From an uncultured Bacteroidales bacterium (GTDB lineage Bacteria; Bacteroidota; Bacteroidia; Bacteroidales; ML635J-15): a DNA stretch of 64,000 nucleotides. Where the stretch lies: the NCBI GenBank assembly GCA_905234755.1, contig CAJOIT010000001.1, positions 1-64,000 of the forward strand, written 5' to 3'. Of the stretch, positions 34,777 to 43,432 are shown piece after piece. Under the pieces are notes generated by a model that saw only the letters and a list, made by a program, of their open reading frames with translations, searched no databases and had not been told where the DNA came from. The position numbers were made by a program, and so were the translations under genes. Positions within the stretch are counted from its first letter, which is position 1. The number at the start of each line of letters is the position of its first letter.

Positions 34777-35888
34777 CAGTTAAAAAGTGTTTCTATGGTT
34801 TTTGTAAGGTTTCCCCACGAAAATTTCTGTTTTTCCACAACTACATTCTTCTCGAATGTTTCTCTGCGTTCGTTTTCGTAGAAGTCAACTATAGCATCGG
34901 CAATATCTTTTGGATTTGGTTCTACCACGTATCCGACAACTCCGTTCTTAACAATGTCGGCTAGCTTTTTTACATTCGTTACCAACATTGGCTTTTCAAA
35001 ATGGTAAGCCATTCGAGTGACACCGCTTTCCTTGGGTTTCTTGTAGGTTTGTACGACCATGTCGGCTGCCGAAAAATATTTGTGGACATCCATATTGCTA
35101 ATGTACTCTATGCGCATTTCAAGGTAGTCGTTAATTCCGCTTTGGCGAATTTTGTCAATATATGGCTGAATGTTGTCTTTGAATTCGCCTGCAATTATAA
35201 GTTTCACATTGTACTTGCGTATCCTTTCATCCGAGAACGCATCTAACAGAATGTCGATACCTTTGTATGGCCGTATATAGCCAAAGAATAGTAGATACCT
35301 GTAATTCGGGTCGAGTGAAAGTTGTTCGATGGCCATTTCCCTAGGAATGCGCTCTCCGTATGGTACACTAATTGGCAGGTTAGAATATTTTTTTGGTTTC
35401 GGTGTTTTCTCGAAATGCTCTATGTCCTCGGCAATTCCTTTGTTTACGTACACAAATCCGTCAATATTGCGGGCAAATTTGTAGGGCAGGAAGCGGTCGA
35501 GCAAGTTGGCGTCTTCCGGTATCATATCCTTGACAATCGCCACTCGTTTTATTCCGGATGTTTTGTTAAGCCTATGTGCAATATTGCCCATGCATACAGC
35601 CATCTTAGAATTGGAATAAGCAAATATTACCTCGTCGGGAAGCGAATCCTTTATGTAGTTTGCAGTTTTATGCCAACTCACAGGATTCATGCTGTTTATC
35701 ATCTGTGTTATCTTTAGATTTTCTGGTGATGAATCGCCGGAAAGTCTATTTTCATGCATACCTTGATATTTATAGGTAACAATCTCAACATCGTTGCCCT
35801 CGTCCATAAACTGACGCGCAAGGCAGTGGTTGAATGTAGAAACCTTGCTCCTGTACGGATAGGCTGTTCCAACTATAATTACTTTCAT
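34776..35888 (-). CDS. GT4-family glycosyltransferase
   Basis: The 370-residue protein has two Rossmann halves of the GT-B fold: MKVIIVGTAYPYRSKVSTFNHCLA at the start and FFGYIRPYKGIDILLDAF, LIIAGEFKD and ESGVTRMAYHFEKPMLVTNV (donor site) in the second. It is a retaining, nucleotide-sugar-dependent transferase, likely for surface glycans, in line with the coupled gmhA. A frame open to 35912 begins inside the -7 box (35910-35917), so ATG 35888 is chosen. Confidence 0.88.
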   Translation of the reverse strand: MKVIIVGTAYPYRSKVSTFNHCLARQFMDEGNDVEIVTYKYQGMHENRLSGDSSPENLKITQMINSMNPVSWHKTANYIKDSLPDEVIFAYSNSKMAVCMGNIAHRLNKTSGIKRVAIVKDMIPEDANLLDRFLPYKFARNIDGFVYVNKGIAEDIEHFEKTPKPKKYSNLPISVPYGERIPREMAIEQLSLDPNYRYLLFFGYIRPYKGIDILLDAFSDERIRKYNVKLIIAGEFKDNIQPYIDKIRQSGINDYLEMRIEYISNMDVHKYFSAADMVVQTYKKPKESGVTRMAYHFEKPMLVTNVKKLADIVKNGVVGYVVEPNPKDIADAIVDFYENERRETFEKNVVVEKQKFSWGNLTKTIETLFN

Positions 35889-35909
35889 CTTCCTTTTCCT
35901 AATCAAGTG

Positions 35910-35917
35910 CAAAGTTA
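35910..35917 (-). promoter_or_regulatory. -7 box of GT4-gmhA operon
   Basis: TAACTTTG on the minus strand. Confidence 0.6.
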
Positions 35918-36018
35918 ATCTTTTTACTAACTCTTGTGCTTCAAATCTTCATTTTTTTCAAATATTTAAGTCTTCCAAAATATTTTTCAACAACGGTGCA
36001 TTGAGCAAAAAAAAAGTG

Positions 36019-36026
36019 TACTTTTG
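36019..36026 (+). promoter_or_regulatory. -7 box of pdxJ
   Basis: TACTTTTG; the leader is then about 40 nt. Confidence 0.6.
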
Positions 36027-36073
36027 CTTCCCTTTTGCTTAGTGCAAAGGTGTTTTGAAGAAAGAGATTTAAA

Positions 36074-36793
36074 ATGACAAAGTTAAGCGTAAATATCAAC
36101 AAGATTGCGACCATCAGGAACGCGCGCGGTGGCAATGTTCCCGATGTTAAGTTGGCGGCGATAAATTGTGAAAAGTTCGGAGCTCAGGGCATTACTGTTC
36201 ATCCTCGTCCCGATGGACGTCACATCAAATATCAGGATGTGTACGACATTCGCCCAATTATTACTACCGAATTCAACATTGAAGGTTATCCATCCAAGGA
36301 GTTCATCGAACTTGTTTTGAGAGTAAAGCCAACTCAGGTAACTCTTGTTCCCGATCCTCCCGAGGCTCTTACTTCCAACGCAGGGTGGGATACTGTCACA
36401 AACAAGGAGTTCCTGAAGAAAATAATATGCGACTTCAAGGATGCCGGCATTAGAACATCTATTTTTGTTGACACAAACAAGAAGAACATCGAAGGAGCAA
36501 CTTATACCGAAACCGACCGTATCGAACTTTACACCGAGCCATACGCAACTAACTTTCCAAAGAACAAGGAAAAGGCTGTTGCAGACTTTGTAAAGGCAGC
36601 CAAGCTTGCAAACGAACTTGGACTTGGAATAAATGCCGGTCACGACTTGAATCTCGACAACTTGAATTACTTTGTGACAAAGGTGCCTAATGTGGCAGAG
36701 GTGTCAATTGGTCATGCTCTTATCTCCGATGCCTTGTATCTTGGTCTGGAAACGACCATCCATAAGTATCTTAACGAGTTGAAGACGAAGTAG
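36074..36793 (+). CDS. pdxJ: Pyridoxine 5'-phosphate synthase
   Basis: The 239-residue TIM barrel has [50 protein letters not shown] and the late [14 protein letters not shown] and [13 protein letters not shown] motifs. PdxJ joins deoxyxylulose 5-phosphate and 3-amino-1-hydroxyacetone 1-phosphate to make PNP, the vitamin B6 vitamer. Single-gene unit with a -7 box at 36019 and a terminator at 36811. Confidence 0.96.
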   Translation: MTKLSVNINKIATIRNARGGNVPDVKLAAINCEKFGAQGITVHPRPDGRHIKYQDVYDIRPIITTEFNIEGYPSKEFIELVLRVKPTQVTLVPDPPEALTSNAGWDTVTNKEFLKKIICDFKDAGIRTSIFVDTNKKNIEGATYTETDRIELYTEPYATNFPKNKEKAVADFVKAAKLANELGLGINAGHDLNLDNLNYFVTKVPNVAEVSIGHALISDALYLGLETTIHKYLNELKTK

Positions 36794-36810
36794 ATTCTTC
36801 CAAAATATGT

Positions 36811-36841
36811 AAAAAGCATCCGCGAAAACGGGTGCTTTTTT
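36811..36841 (+). terminator. Terminator of pdxJ
   Basis: AAAAAGCA-TCC ... GG-TGCTTTTTT stem-loop with T-run. Confidence 0.85.
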
Positions 36842-36914
36842 GATAAAGTACAAATTAAAAGAGAAAAAAAACGGCAGACACAAAATGCATCTGCCGTTAA
36901 AATGTATGTTTTAG

Positions 36915-37127
36915 TTATTCCTTTACGATCCTGTTTCTTGCAATCACTCTGTCCCCATTTACGATATGGTACATGTAAATGCCTTGCTTTAGCGACGAAA
37001 TGTCGATGCTTGCATTGGTCGAAGTGATTTCCTGCGACAGCATCAAGCGTCCTGTCACGTTGTGCAATTCAAATGTTGTCGTACCTTCGGGAAGCGAATT
37101 ATTCCAATTATTACGGGTTATATACTT
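36915..37127 (-). pseudogene. Orphan T9SS type A sorting-domain remnant
   Basis: On the minus strand an open frame, closed by TAA at 36915-36917, encodes LPEGTTTFELHNVTGRLML, then DISSLKQGIYMYHIVNGD and IARNRIVKE, a clear T9SS type A CTD lacking the usual PNP start. It sits directly after the stop of the next gene (37111), which has a CTD of its own in another frame, and has no start codon or upstream body. Most simply, it is the tail of an older cargo gene left after replacement or duplication. Confidence 0.75.
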
Positions 37128-38031
37128 TTATGCATTCATTGTTGTCGTTACATTTTATTACATACAGTCCAGACGGAAAGGATGCAATATTCATATAGAA
37201 GTCATTGCTGTCAGGAACAAATGACTGCATTAGTTGCCCTTGCAGATTGTAAATGCTTATATATGAATCTTTTGCGTTAACAATGTGTAAATTGTTGTAA
37301 GAATCAATATGGGCATCAAGTTTATCAATTTCGGTATCATTTTCTATTCCTGTTACGCACCATGTGAATTCTGGATTTTCATTTTCGAATACTAGTTCGT
37401 TAGACTCGTAGCAATCTTTCACCATACATACCGCCCCTCCAAGTGTACATGTCGCATTAAAATACAATGCTCTCATACAGCCAATTCCTTCAACCCAAGT
37501 ATTAGGAATAGTACCTATAGGCGGTAACAATGTTATCCTTTTTCTTGGTATGTTGTTATATTCTATTGTGTCAACATTTAAAACAGTAAAAGTATATACT
37601 ACACTATCTGCATCAGGACAATCATTATGATTATCAATAATATTTCTGAATGCGTATGTGTCGGCAAGAAGAATTTCGTCGCCTATATTTACATCAAAAT
37701 CGTACATCAAATATTCGTGTTCGCAGGCGTAGAAAAAAACTTTGTGTCCTTCTTCTCTCACGCAAGCAATAATCTTATCTTCATATCCTTCTCTTGACCA
37801 AATAATTTCATAATAATCTTTGCCTTCGTATGTTCGGATATTTCCTACTCTAATTGTTTGTGTTCCTAAGTAGCAAAAACAACCATCATGACTTTCGGCA
37901 CATGGCATTCCTGATTCTATATGCCAAACTTTGCCTGGCGTTATCATCTGTAGGTTTTGTGATATGGCAATGTTAAAACAACAAATATTTATTGCTGCAA
38001 CAAGTAGTGATATTATAATGTTCCTTTTCAT
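37111..38031 (-). CDS. Secreted protein with T9SS type A sorting domain
   Basis: The 306-residue protein has a signal peptide (1-24, ending NIAISQ), a Cys-containing middle domain without recognised motifs (YEIIWSREGYEDKI, GCMRALYFNATCTLGG), and a C-terminal T9SS CTD (LHIVNAKDSYISIYNLQGQLM ... FPSGLYVIKCNDN). It is exported by Sec, then by T9SS, and anchored or released outside. The middle domain is of a short Bacteroidales type often seen with CTDs; function unknown. A TATATTTG -7 box lies at 38064. Its 3' end runs into a CTD remnant. Confidence 0.82.
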   Translation of the reverse strand: MKRNIIISLLVAAINICCFNIAISQNLQMITPGKVWHIESGMPCAESHDGCFCYLGTQTIRVGNIRTYEGKDYYEIIWSREGYEDKIIACVREEGHKVFFYACEHEYLMYDFDVNIGDEILLADTYAFRNIIDNHNDCPDADSVVYTFTVLNVDTIEYNNIPRKRITLLPPIGTIPNTWVEGIGCMRALYFNATCTLGGAVCMVKDCYESNELVFENENPEFTWCVTGIENDTEIDKLDAHIDSYNNLHIVNAKDSYISIYNLQGQLMQSFVPDSNDFYMNIASFPSGLYVIKCNDNNECIKVYNP

Positions 38032-38063
38032 AATCTTACCTTTCGTTTAAAATATAATTGTCA

Positions 38064-38071
38064 CAAATATA
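38064..38071 (-). promoter_or_regulatory. -7 box of the 37111-38031 gene
   Basis: TATATTTG on the minus strand, 32 bp before the ATG. Confidence 0.5.
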
Positions 38072-38164
38072 AGCATTGTTTTCGGATATGCAATAAAAAA
38101 ATCAGGGGTGGGGCAATGCGTTGTATCTGGCGGATAAAATATCCTTATACTCTCGACTTCGGGA

Positions 38165-38196
38165 TAAGTGTTCGGATTTTCCGAACGCTTTTTTTC
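38165..38196 (+). terminator. Orphan plus-strand terminator-like hairpin
   Basis: AAGTGTTCGG pairs with CCGAACGCTT (one G-T pair) and seven T follow. No plus-strand gene lies upstream. The rest of the 38032-38314 gap holds promoter elements and no credible ORF. Confidence 0.5.
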
Positions 38197-38235
38197 TCGC
38201 CATAAAATTAAGATTCGATTTTTTCTAAAATTCCT

Positions 38236-38267
38236 TTTTGTCATACAAAGTAAATCACTTACATTTG
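38236..38267 (+). promoter_or_regulatory. Promoter of speA
   Basis: TTTTTG (ending 38240), 19 bp, TACATTTG (38260-38267); the leader is about 40 nt. Confidence 0.65.
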
Positions 38268-38314
38268 CCACCAGTTTTGCAATGTAGTTAATTTAGATTT
38301 TGATTTTTTGAGAA

Positions 38315-39709
38315 ATGAAAGTTAAGTATCAGGACTTGATTGAACAGTCATTCGATTTCCCGACTGAGGAATTTGAGGTTGAAGATGGAGAACTCCTTTA
38401 CTACGACATCCCACTTATGGACTTGGTAAAGCAGTATGGTACGCCCTTGAAATTCACCTACTTGCCAAAGATAACCGAGAACATCCAGAAGGCAAGGGTG
38501 TGGTTCAATGTCGCAATTACAAAGGCCGACTATCAGGGTAAGTATGTGCAGTGCTATTGTACAAAAAGTTCGCACTTCCAGTTTGTTATGGAAGAAGTGC
38601 TGAAAAACAATGTGCAGTTGGAAACCAGTTCCAGCTTCGACATTGACCTTATCCGCGCACTGAAGGAGCAGAACCTTGTAGATGAAAGCCTGCATGTTGT
38701 GTGCAATGGATTCAAGATTCCAGCATACATAGAGAACATTGCCCGACTGATGAACGAAGGTTTCAAGAATGTTATTCCAATCCTCGACAACCCCAACGAA
38801 CTGAAAGGTTTGCTTGAGAACGTAGAAGGCGACTTCAACGTGGGAATACGTATTGCAGCCGAAGAAGAACCTAAGTTCGAGTTTTATACTTCGCGACTTG
38901 GAATAGGCTACAAGAACATAATGCAGTTCTATCACGAAGCCATTGAAAACAATCCGAGAGTGAAGTTGAAGATGCTACATTTCTTCATCAATACAGGTAT
39001 TAAAGATACTGCATACTACTGGAACGAGCTTAACAAGTGTATTAATGTGTATTGCGAGCTGAAGAAGATTTGTCCAGACCTCGATTCTCTTGACATAGGT
39101 GGCGGTTTCCCGATAAAGAACAGTCTCAACTTCGATTACGATTACGAATATATGGCCGAGGAGATTGTAAACCAGATAAAGATGATATGCACGGCTGCTA
39201 AGGTTCAAGAACCAGACATTTACACTGAGTTTGGTTCGTTCACCGTCGGCGAAAGCGGTGGAGCAATATATTCGGTAGTTGACCAGAAACAGCAGAACGA
39301 CCGCGAAAAGTGGAACATGATTGACTCATCGTTCATAACCACTTTGCCTGATTCGTGGGCAATCAACAAGCGTTTCGTGATGCTTCCGCTTAACCGTTGG
39401 GACTGCCAGTACGAGCGTGTTTTCCTTGGTGGTCTTACCTGCGATAGCGATGACTATTACAACTCGGAGCAGCATGTAAACGCAATCTACTTGCCCGAAT
39501 TTGACCCGAACGAAACGCTTTACATTGGTTTCTTTAATACAGGAGCATATCAGGAGGCGATAGGCGGTTTCGGTGGAATACAGCATTGCCTGATTCCTGC
39601 ACCAAAGCATGTACTGATAAACCGCGATGAGGAAGGCAAGATTACTACAAGATTGTACTCCAAGGAGCAAAGTTACAAGTCGATGCTGAAAACATTGGGA
39701 TACTACTAA
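38315..39709 (+). CDS. speA: Arginine decarboxylase-like fold-III PLP enzyme
   Basis: The 464-residue protein fits the short SpeA-like decarboxylases of Bacteroidota: PLKFTYLPKITENIQKAR, CTKSSHFQFVMEEVL (PLP Lys region), LETSSSFDIDLIRAL, LDIGGGFPIKNSL, EFGSFTVGESG and a C-terminal LGGLTCDSDDYYN catalytic Cys/Asp segment. It probably makes agmatine for polyamine synthesis. Other fold-III decarboxylases (diaminopimelate, carboxynorspermidine) share the fold, so substrate is likely, not certain. Confidence 0.83.
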   Translation: MKVKYQDLIEQSFDFPTEEFEVEDGELLYYDIPLMDLVKQYGTPLKFTYLPKITENIQKARVWFNVAITKADYQGKYVQCYCTKSSHFQFVMEEVLKNNVQLETSSSFDIDLIRALKEQNLVDESLHVVCNGFKIPAYIENIARLMNEGFKNVIPILDNPNELKGLLENVEGDFNVGIRIAAEEEPKFEFYTSRLGIGYKNIMQFYHEAIENNPRVKLKMLHFFINTGIKDTAYYWNELNKCINVYCELKKICPDLDSLDIGGGFPIKNSLNFDYDYEYMAEEIVNQIKMICTAAKVQEPDIYTEFGSFTVGESGGAIYSVVDQKQQNDREKWNMIDSSFITTLPDSWAINKRFVMLPLNRWDCQYERVFLGGLTCDSDDYYNSEQHVNAIYLPEFDPNETLYIGFFNTGAYQEAIGGFGGIQHCLIPAPKHVLINRDEEGKITTRLYSKEQSYKSMLKTLGYY

Positions 39710-39830
39710 TAGTTTAAGATTGTTTATAAGTTTGAATGCGTTCAAAAGTTCAAGGGTTCAAAGATTCAACGAATTAAAACGAACTCAAACAACTTTGAAC
39801 CTAGAAACGGCGAAGCCATTCAAACATATA
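39710..39830. repeat. Degenerate intergenic word tract
   Basis: AGTTCAAGGGTTCAAAGATTC, ACGAATTAAAACGAAC and ACCTAGAAACGGCGAAGCC words; no ORF. Confidence 0.55.
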
Positions 39831-39833
39831 AAC

Positions 39834-39866
39834 AACAAAAAAGCGGACATTGTCCGCTTTTTTGTT
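39834..39866. terminator. Bidirectional terminator
   Basis: AACAAAAAAGCGGACA / TGTCCGCTTTTTTGTT symmetric hairpin between converging genes; T-runs on both strands. Confidence 0.9.
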
Positions 39867-42639
39867 ATTCAACCACCAAGGTTCTGACGAATGTGCCTGT
39901 GTCGGTTGTAATTCGTATTGCGTATGTTGCTCGCTGGAATTTGGAAATGTCAACTGTTTCGCGGTCCGAATTGGATTCCTTGTCGAATACAAGTCTGCCG
40001 GTAATGTCGAAAATGCTTATCCTCTGCATACCATCAGCCGAAACATTTACTGTTGACATTGCTGGATTTGGATATATTTCAATGCTATTTTCATCAGTCA
40101 TGTCGATTCCAGTGTCATCTGTTACCGTAATAAAGCCATCCTTTACTTCCATGTCGGTAGATGCTCCGTTGGTAGCAAACAAGATTACATTGTAAACGCC
40201 AGCGTTTTCATATACAACAGTTGGATTTTCTTCCTGAGATGCTGCAGGTTCTCCGCCTTGGAACGACCAGTAATACGATGTTGCATTTTCACTCAAATTG
40301 ACAAATGTTACAGCTTCGCCTGTTCGTACTGCTGTTATGTCGGCTGTGAAATCGGCTATTGTCATGGCTCTAACATAAATGTATGCATCCTTTGTTTCAA
40401 CATCATATCCATGTCCGTTGGTAGCAAATAGTGTTACATTGTAGTAGCCAGGCTCGTTGTAAATAACCACAGGATTCTCATCGGTGGAATTTTCAGGTGT
40501 GCCACCTTCAAATGTCCAGAAGAACGAAGTCGCATTTTCGCTGAGATTTTGGAAAGTTATTGAATCTCCGACAAATATTTCAACCGCAGATGCTTCAAAA
40601 TCGGCATTGGTTACAGGCAATACTGTTATGTATGCCGTTTTTGTTTCGCTGTCGCTGGTACTTTCTCCTGCGGCAAACAATGTAACCGAATATGTGCCCG
40701 GCGTGTCGTATATTATGGTTGGATTTACTTCTGTAGATGTGGATGGTGTACCTCCTGCAAACGACCAATAAAATGCAGATGCGTTGACGCTCAAGTTGGT
40801 AAACGAAACCGATTCTCCTGCATTAATTGTAGTGTTGTCGGCAACAAAATCTGCGACAATATTTCCCGGTTGTGGCGGGTCAACTGTACCATCGGTAACG
40901 GTAATGTATGCGCGTTTTGTTTCTGTAACGCCGTTTACATAAATCATAATGTTGCTCGAACCGGCACGCAGACTTACATCGTAAACGCCTGGGGTGTTGT
41001 ATGTTACATCCGGATTAGCATTGGTAGAAGTAGATGGTTCTCCGCCATCGAATGTCCAAGAGAAAGCAGTTGCATTTGAACTGCAATGGCTGGTAAAATG
41101 TACTGTCGTGCCGACTTGCACGGTTGTTTGGTCTGCTTCAAAGTCAACATCTATGTCGTTTCCCGATGGAGCTGTAACAATAATGTAGTTTTCCTTGGTC
41201 TCGGTTGCGGCGTTTGTCAGAAGTTCCAAAGTGCTTGCCGCAGCCTTAAGTGTAACGCTGTACATGCCTGCTTCGGCGTAGGTTACCGATGGGTTTTCCT
41301 CGGTTGAAGTGATAGGATTTCCGCCAGTGAAAGTCCATAGATAGGCGCTTGCGTTTTGGCTCAAGTTGGTAAATGTTATGGTTTCTCCTTCGGTTATACG
41401 CGTTGCACTTGCCACAAAGTCGGCATAAAGAGTATTCGGGTCTTGCGTTATCCTTAGAACTATTCCCGATGCAAATGGTATCTCCCTGTTGCTCAACTGC
41501 ATGTTTATTGGAGATGTAACCGTTCCGTTTATAACGCCTGAAATATTAATGTTGAACTCGCCGACTTCGGTTGGTGTTCCGTAAATATGAATTGACTGGT
41601 ATTCATTGGATTCCATATATGTTCCGCTAAGGCAGTAGCTAAGTCCTTCCGGCAAGTTTGAGAGGCCGTTGATGTCAATGCTTGAAATGTTTGCATTTGC
41701 ATTGACGCTGTAATTACCATATAAGTTAATTTCTACCGATGTTGTTTCCGGACATTTTATCGTAAGGCAGAGGTCAACAGGCGTATTAACCTGATATGCC
41801 ATTGGCTGCGAGGTATAATATGGAATGGTTGTTTCGGCAAAATCAGCATTTGACTCAATAGGGCAGGCGTTTGACAAGCAAACCAAACCTTGTTCAACCG
41901 TAATATAGTTTTCTTTTATTTCGGTGTCGCTACCATTTTCGTTTTCAACGGTCAGTTGTACTGTATAAGTGCCTATTGCAGAGTACGAATGGGTTGGGTT
42001 TTGTTCGGTAGAGGTTGCGCCATCTCCGAAATCCCAAAGCCAAGATGTCGGGCTGAACGCACTTTCATCGGTAAAACTAATTTCCTCGTTTACAGTTGCA
42101 TTAGTTGTGCTTGCTGAGAAATTGGCGATTGGCAATTCTGTACCAGTTGCATTGACCACAAGTGTTATGCCCGATGAATATCCTTGTCCGAGCATATTGT
42201 TTGCCATAGTCAGCAGGAATGCTTGAGTTGATTCGCTGTAAGCACGAGCCACAATCTTAAGATCGAAATTTCCAGCAACAGTAGGTGTGCCAGTAATATG
42301 TGCTGTGTATGCAGTATTTGGATGCGCCATTGTGTCGCTAACGCAGATGCTCATTCCATCGGGAACATTCTGGAATCCGCGTAAAGCAATGCTGTCGATT
42401 ACGATAGTCATGCCGGCTTCGCTGATTGATTCGGGAATCAAAAGCGTAAGACAAAGGTCGGCAGGAGTACCAACCGTAAATTCTGGAATCACGGCTGGGT
42501 GATACTGAATGATAGTTGATGAAAATTCGTCGGTTTCGGGGTTGGCAGGCAGACAAGGAGTCTCACATACGGTTACCTGTGCGAATGTTGTGGAAACTAA
42601 TGCAATAACGGCAAAAATCGAAAGTATAAATCTTTTCAT
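39865..42639 (-). CDS. Secreted multi-PKD protein with T9SS type A sorting domain
   Basis: The 924-residue protein has a signal peptide (1-20). It contains two copies of a Cys-bearing Ig-like domain (about 24-170 divergent, 250-395), each with VDLCLTI, an IPEx or CPET motif, a PDGxSxCxS/PEGLSYCLS segment and an IxGTPTxxGxF segment. A PKD domain (SWLWDFGDGATST) lies between them, and six further PKD-like domains (YLWTFTGG, FSWTFDGGEPST, FYWSFAGGTPST and so on) run to about 850. The end is a CTD: EIYPNPAMSTVNVSADGMQ and FDITGRLVF. Probably an extended surface adhesin or scaffold. The -7 box TAATTTTG is at 42665. It is a paralogue of the 46397 gene. Confidence 0.87.
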   Translation of the reverse strand: MKRFILSIFAVIALVSTTFAQVTVCETPCLPANPETDEFSSTIIQYHPAVIPEFTVGTPADLCLTLLIPESISEAGMTIVIDSIALRGFQNVPDGMSICVSDTMAHPNTAYTAHITGTPTVAGNFDLKIVARAYSESTQAFLLTMANNMLGQGYSSGITLVVNATGTELPIANFSASTTNATVNEEISFTDESAFSPTSWLWDFGDGATSTEQNPTHSYSAIGTYTVQLTVENENGSDTEIKENYITVEQGLVCLSNACPIESNADFAETTIPYYTSQPMAYQVNTPVDLCLTIKCPETTSVEINLYGNYSVNANANISSIDINGLSNLPEGLSYCLSGTYMESNEYQSIHIYGTPTEVGEFNINISGVINGTVTSPINMQLSNREIPFASGIVLRITQDPNTLYADFVASATRITEGETITFTNLSQNASAYLWTFTGGNPITSTEENPSVTYAEAGMYSVTLKAAASTLELLTNAATETKENYIIVTAPSGNDIDVDFEADQTTVQVGTTVHFTSHCSSNATAFSWTFDGGEPSTSTNANPDVTYNTPGVYDVSLRAGSSNIMIYVNGVTETKRAYITVTDGTVDPPQPGNIVADFVADNTTINAGESVSFTNLSVNASAFYWSFAGGTPSTSTEVNPTIIYDTPGTYSVTLFAAGESTSDSETKTAYITVLPVTNADFEASAVEIFVGDSITFQNLSENATSFFWTFEGGTPENSTDENPVVIYNEPGYYNVTLFATNGHGYDVETKDAYIYVRAMTIADFTADITAVRTGEAVTFVNLSENATSYYWSFQGGEPAASQEENPTVVYENAGVYNVILFATNGASTDMEVKDGFITVTDDTGIDMTDENSIEIYPNPAMSTVNVSADGMQRISIFDITGRLVFDKESNSDRETVDISKFQRATYAIRITTDTGTFVRTLVVE

Positions 42640-42664
42640 TACGGTACAGTTTAAATTTTGCTTA

Positions 42665-42696
42665 CAAAATTAAGAAAAGAAATATTGAAAGGCAAA
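42665..42696 (-). promoter_or_regulatory. Promoter of the PKD-protein gene
   Basis: Minus-strand TTTG (42693-42696), 20 bp, TAATTTTG (42665-42672), 25 bp before the ATG. Confidence 0.6.
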
Positions 42697-42716
42697 CCTA
42701 AATGTTGTATGGGCAT

Positions 42717-42747
42717 AAAAAAAGAGCGGAATTTTCCGCTCTTTTTT
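42717..42747. terminator. Terminator of the small beta-barrel gene
   Basis: AAAAAAGAGCGGA / TCCGCTCTTTTTT hairpin with T-runs on both strands. Confidence 0.88.
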
Positions 42748-42763
42748 AGTTAGCAATTTATTA

Positions 42764-43315
42764 TCAGTGGAATATGTATCTTACACCAAGTGCAACACCC
42801 CAACCGAAATATTGATACAAATCATTGGCTGGTCTATAATGTCCTAACAAATAGAAATGTGCCATTGGTCTTAAATCCAAACTCAATTGTAATGGAACAT
42901 CAAGGTCTGTCAAGAAATCGTATTCGAGACCAATCTGAGCACCAACACCCAGAGAAATATCTGAGTGATCTGAATCGGCAATCAAGAAGTTTGCCTGAGC
43001 AGCAGGACCAACAAACCAGTTAAAACCAGAAACGATGTTCCAGTGCCACTGATACGAACCAGTAAAACCTAAAAATAGTCCATGGTGTATATTCCTATCA
43101 GTATGATGTATATACTTAAGATCACCAACACCAAGGTCAAGTTCCCATCTGTTATCCGCATCAACTTTCGTCAAATAAGAAAGTTCTGCTCCCAAAAATT
43201 CACCACCCGTGAATCTAGCACCAAGACCGCCATTGTCGCTCTGTGCATTTGCCTGCTGTACCGAACCAAAAGCCAGTGCTACAGCAGCAACCATGATAAC
43301 TAATAATTTCTTCAT
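42764..43315 (-). CDS. Small outer-membrane beta-barrel protein
   Basis: The 183-residue protein has a signal peptide (1-24, ending QQANAQ) and alternating-hydrophobicity strands (RWELDLGVGDLKYIHH, GLFLGFTGSYQWHWN, LGVGAQIGLEYDF) with a C-terminal aromatic residue region (GVALGVRYIFH). Size and pattern suit an 8-strand barrel. Function unknown. A TAATTTTG box at 43384 would give a long leader of about 65 nt. Confidence 0.8.
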   Translation of the reverse strand: MKKLLVIMVAAVALAFGSVQQANAQSDNGGLGARFTGGEFLGAELSYLTKVDADNRWELDLGVGDLKYIHHTDRNIHHGLFLGFTGSYQWHWNIVSGFNWFVGPAAQANFLIADSDHSDISLGVGAQIGLEYDFLTDLDVPLQLSLDLRPMAHFYLLGHYRPANDLYQYFGWGVALGVRYIFH

Positions 43316-43432
43316 ACTTTTTTGTTTTTAATTATTACATAAAGTTTAACCAACCATACCCCATTTTCATGGTATATGGCGCACAAAATTACAACAAAAG
43401 ATTTATTCGTTTTGTTTTTATCCTAAGATATA

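Noticed and set aside
36915..37130. Recoding that would join the 37111 gene to the CTD remnant
   Set aside because: The gene already ends in a full CTD; joining would give a double CTD lacking the PNP start, with no slippery site.
38047..38271. 74-codon minus-strand ORF upstream of the 37111 gene
   Set aside because: Crosses a -7 box, a terminator hairpin and the speA promoter; no motif or ribosome-site support.
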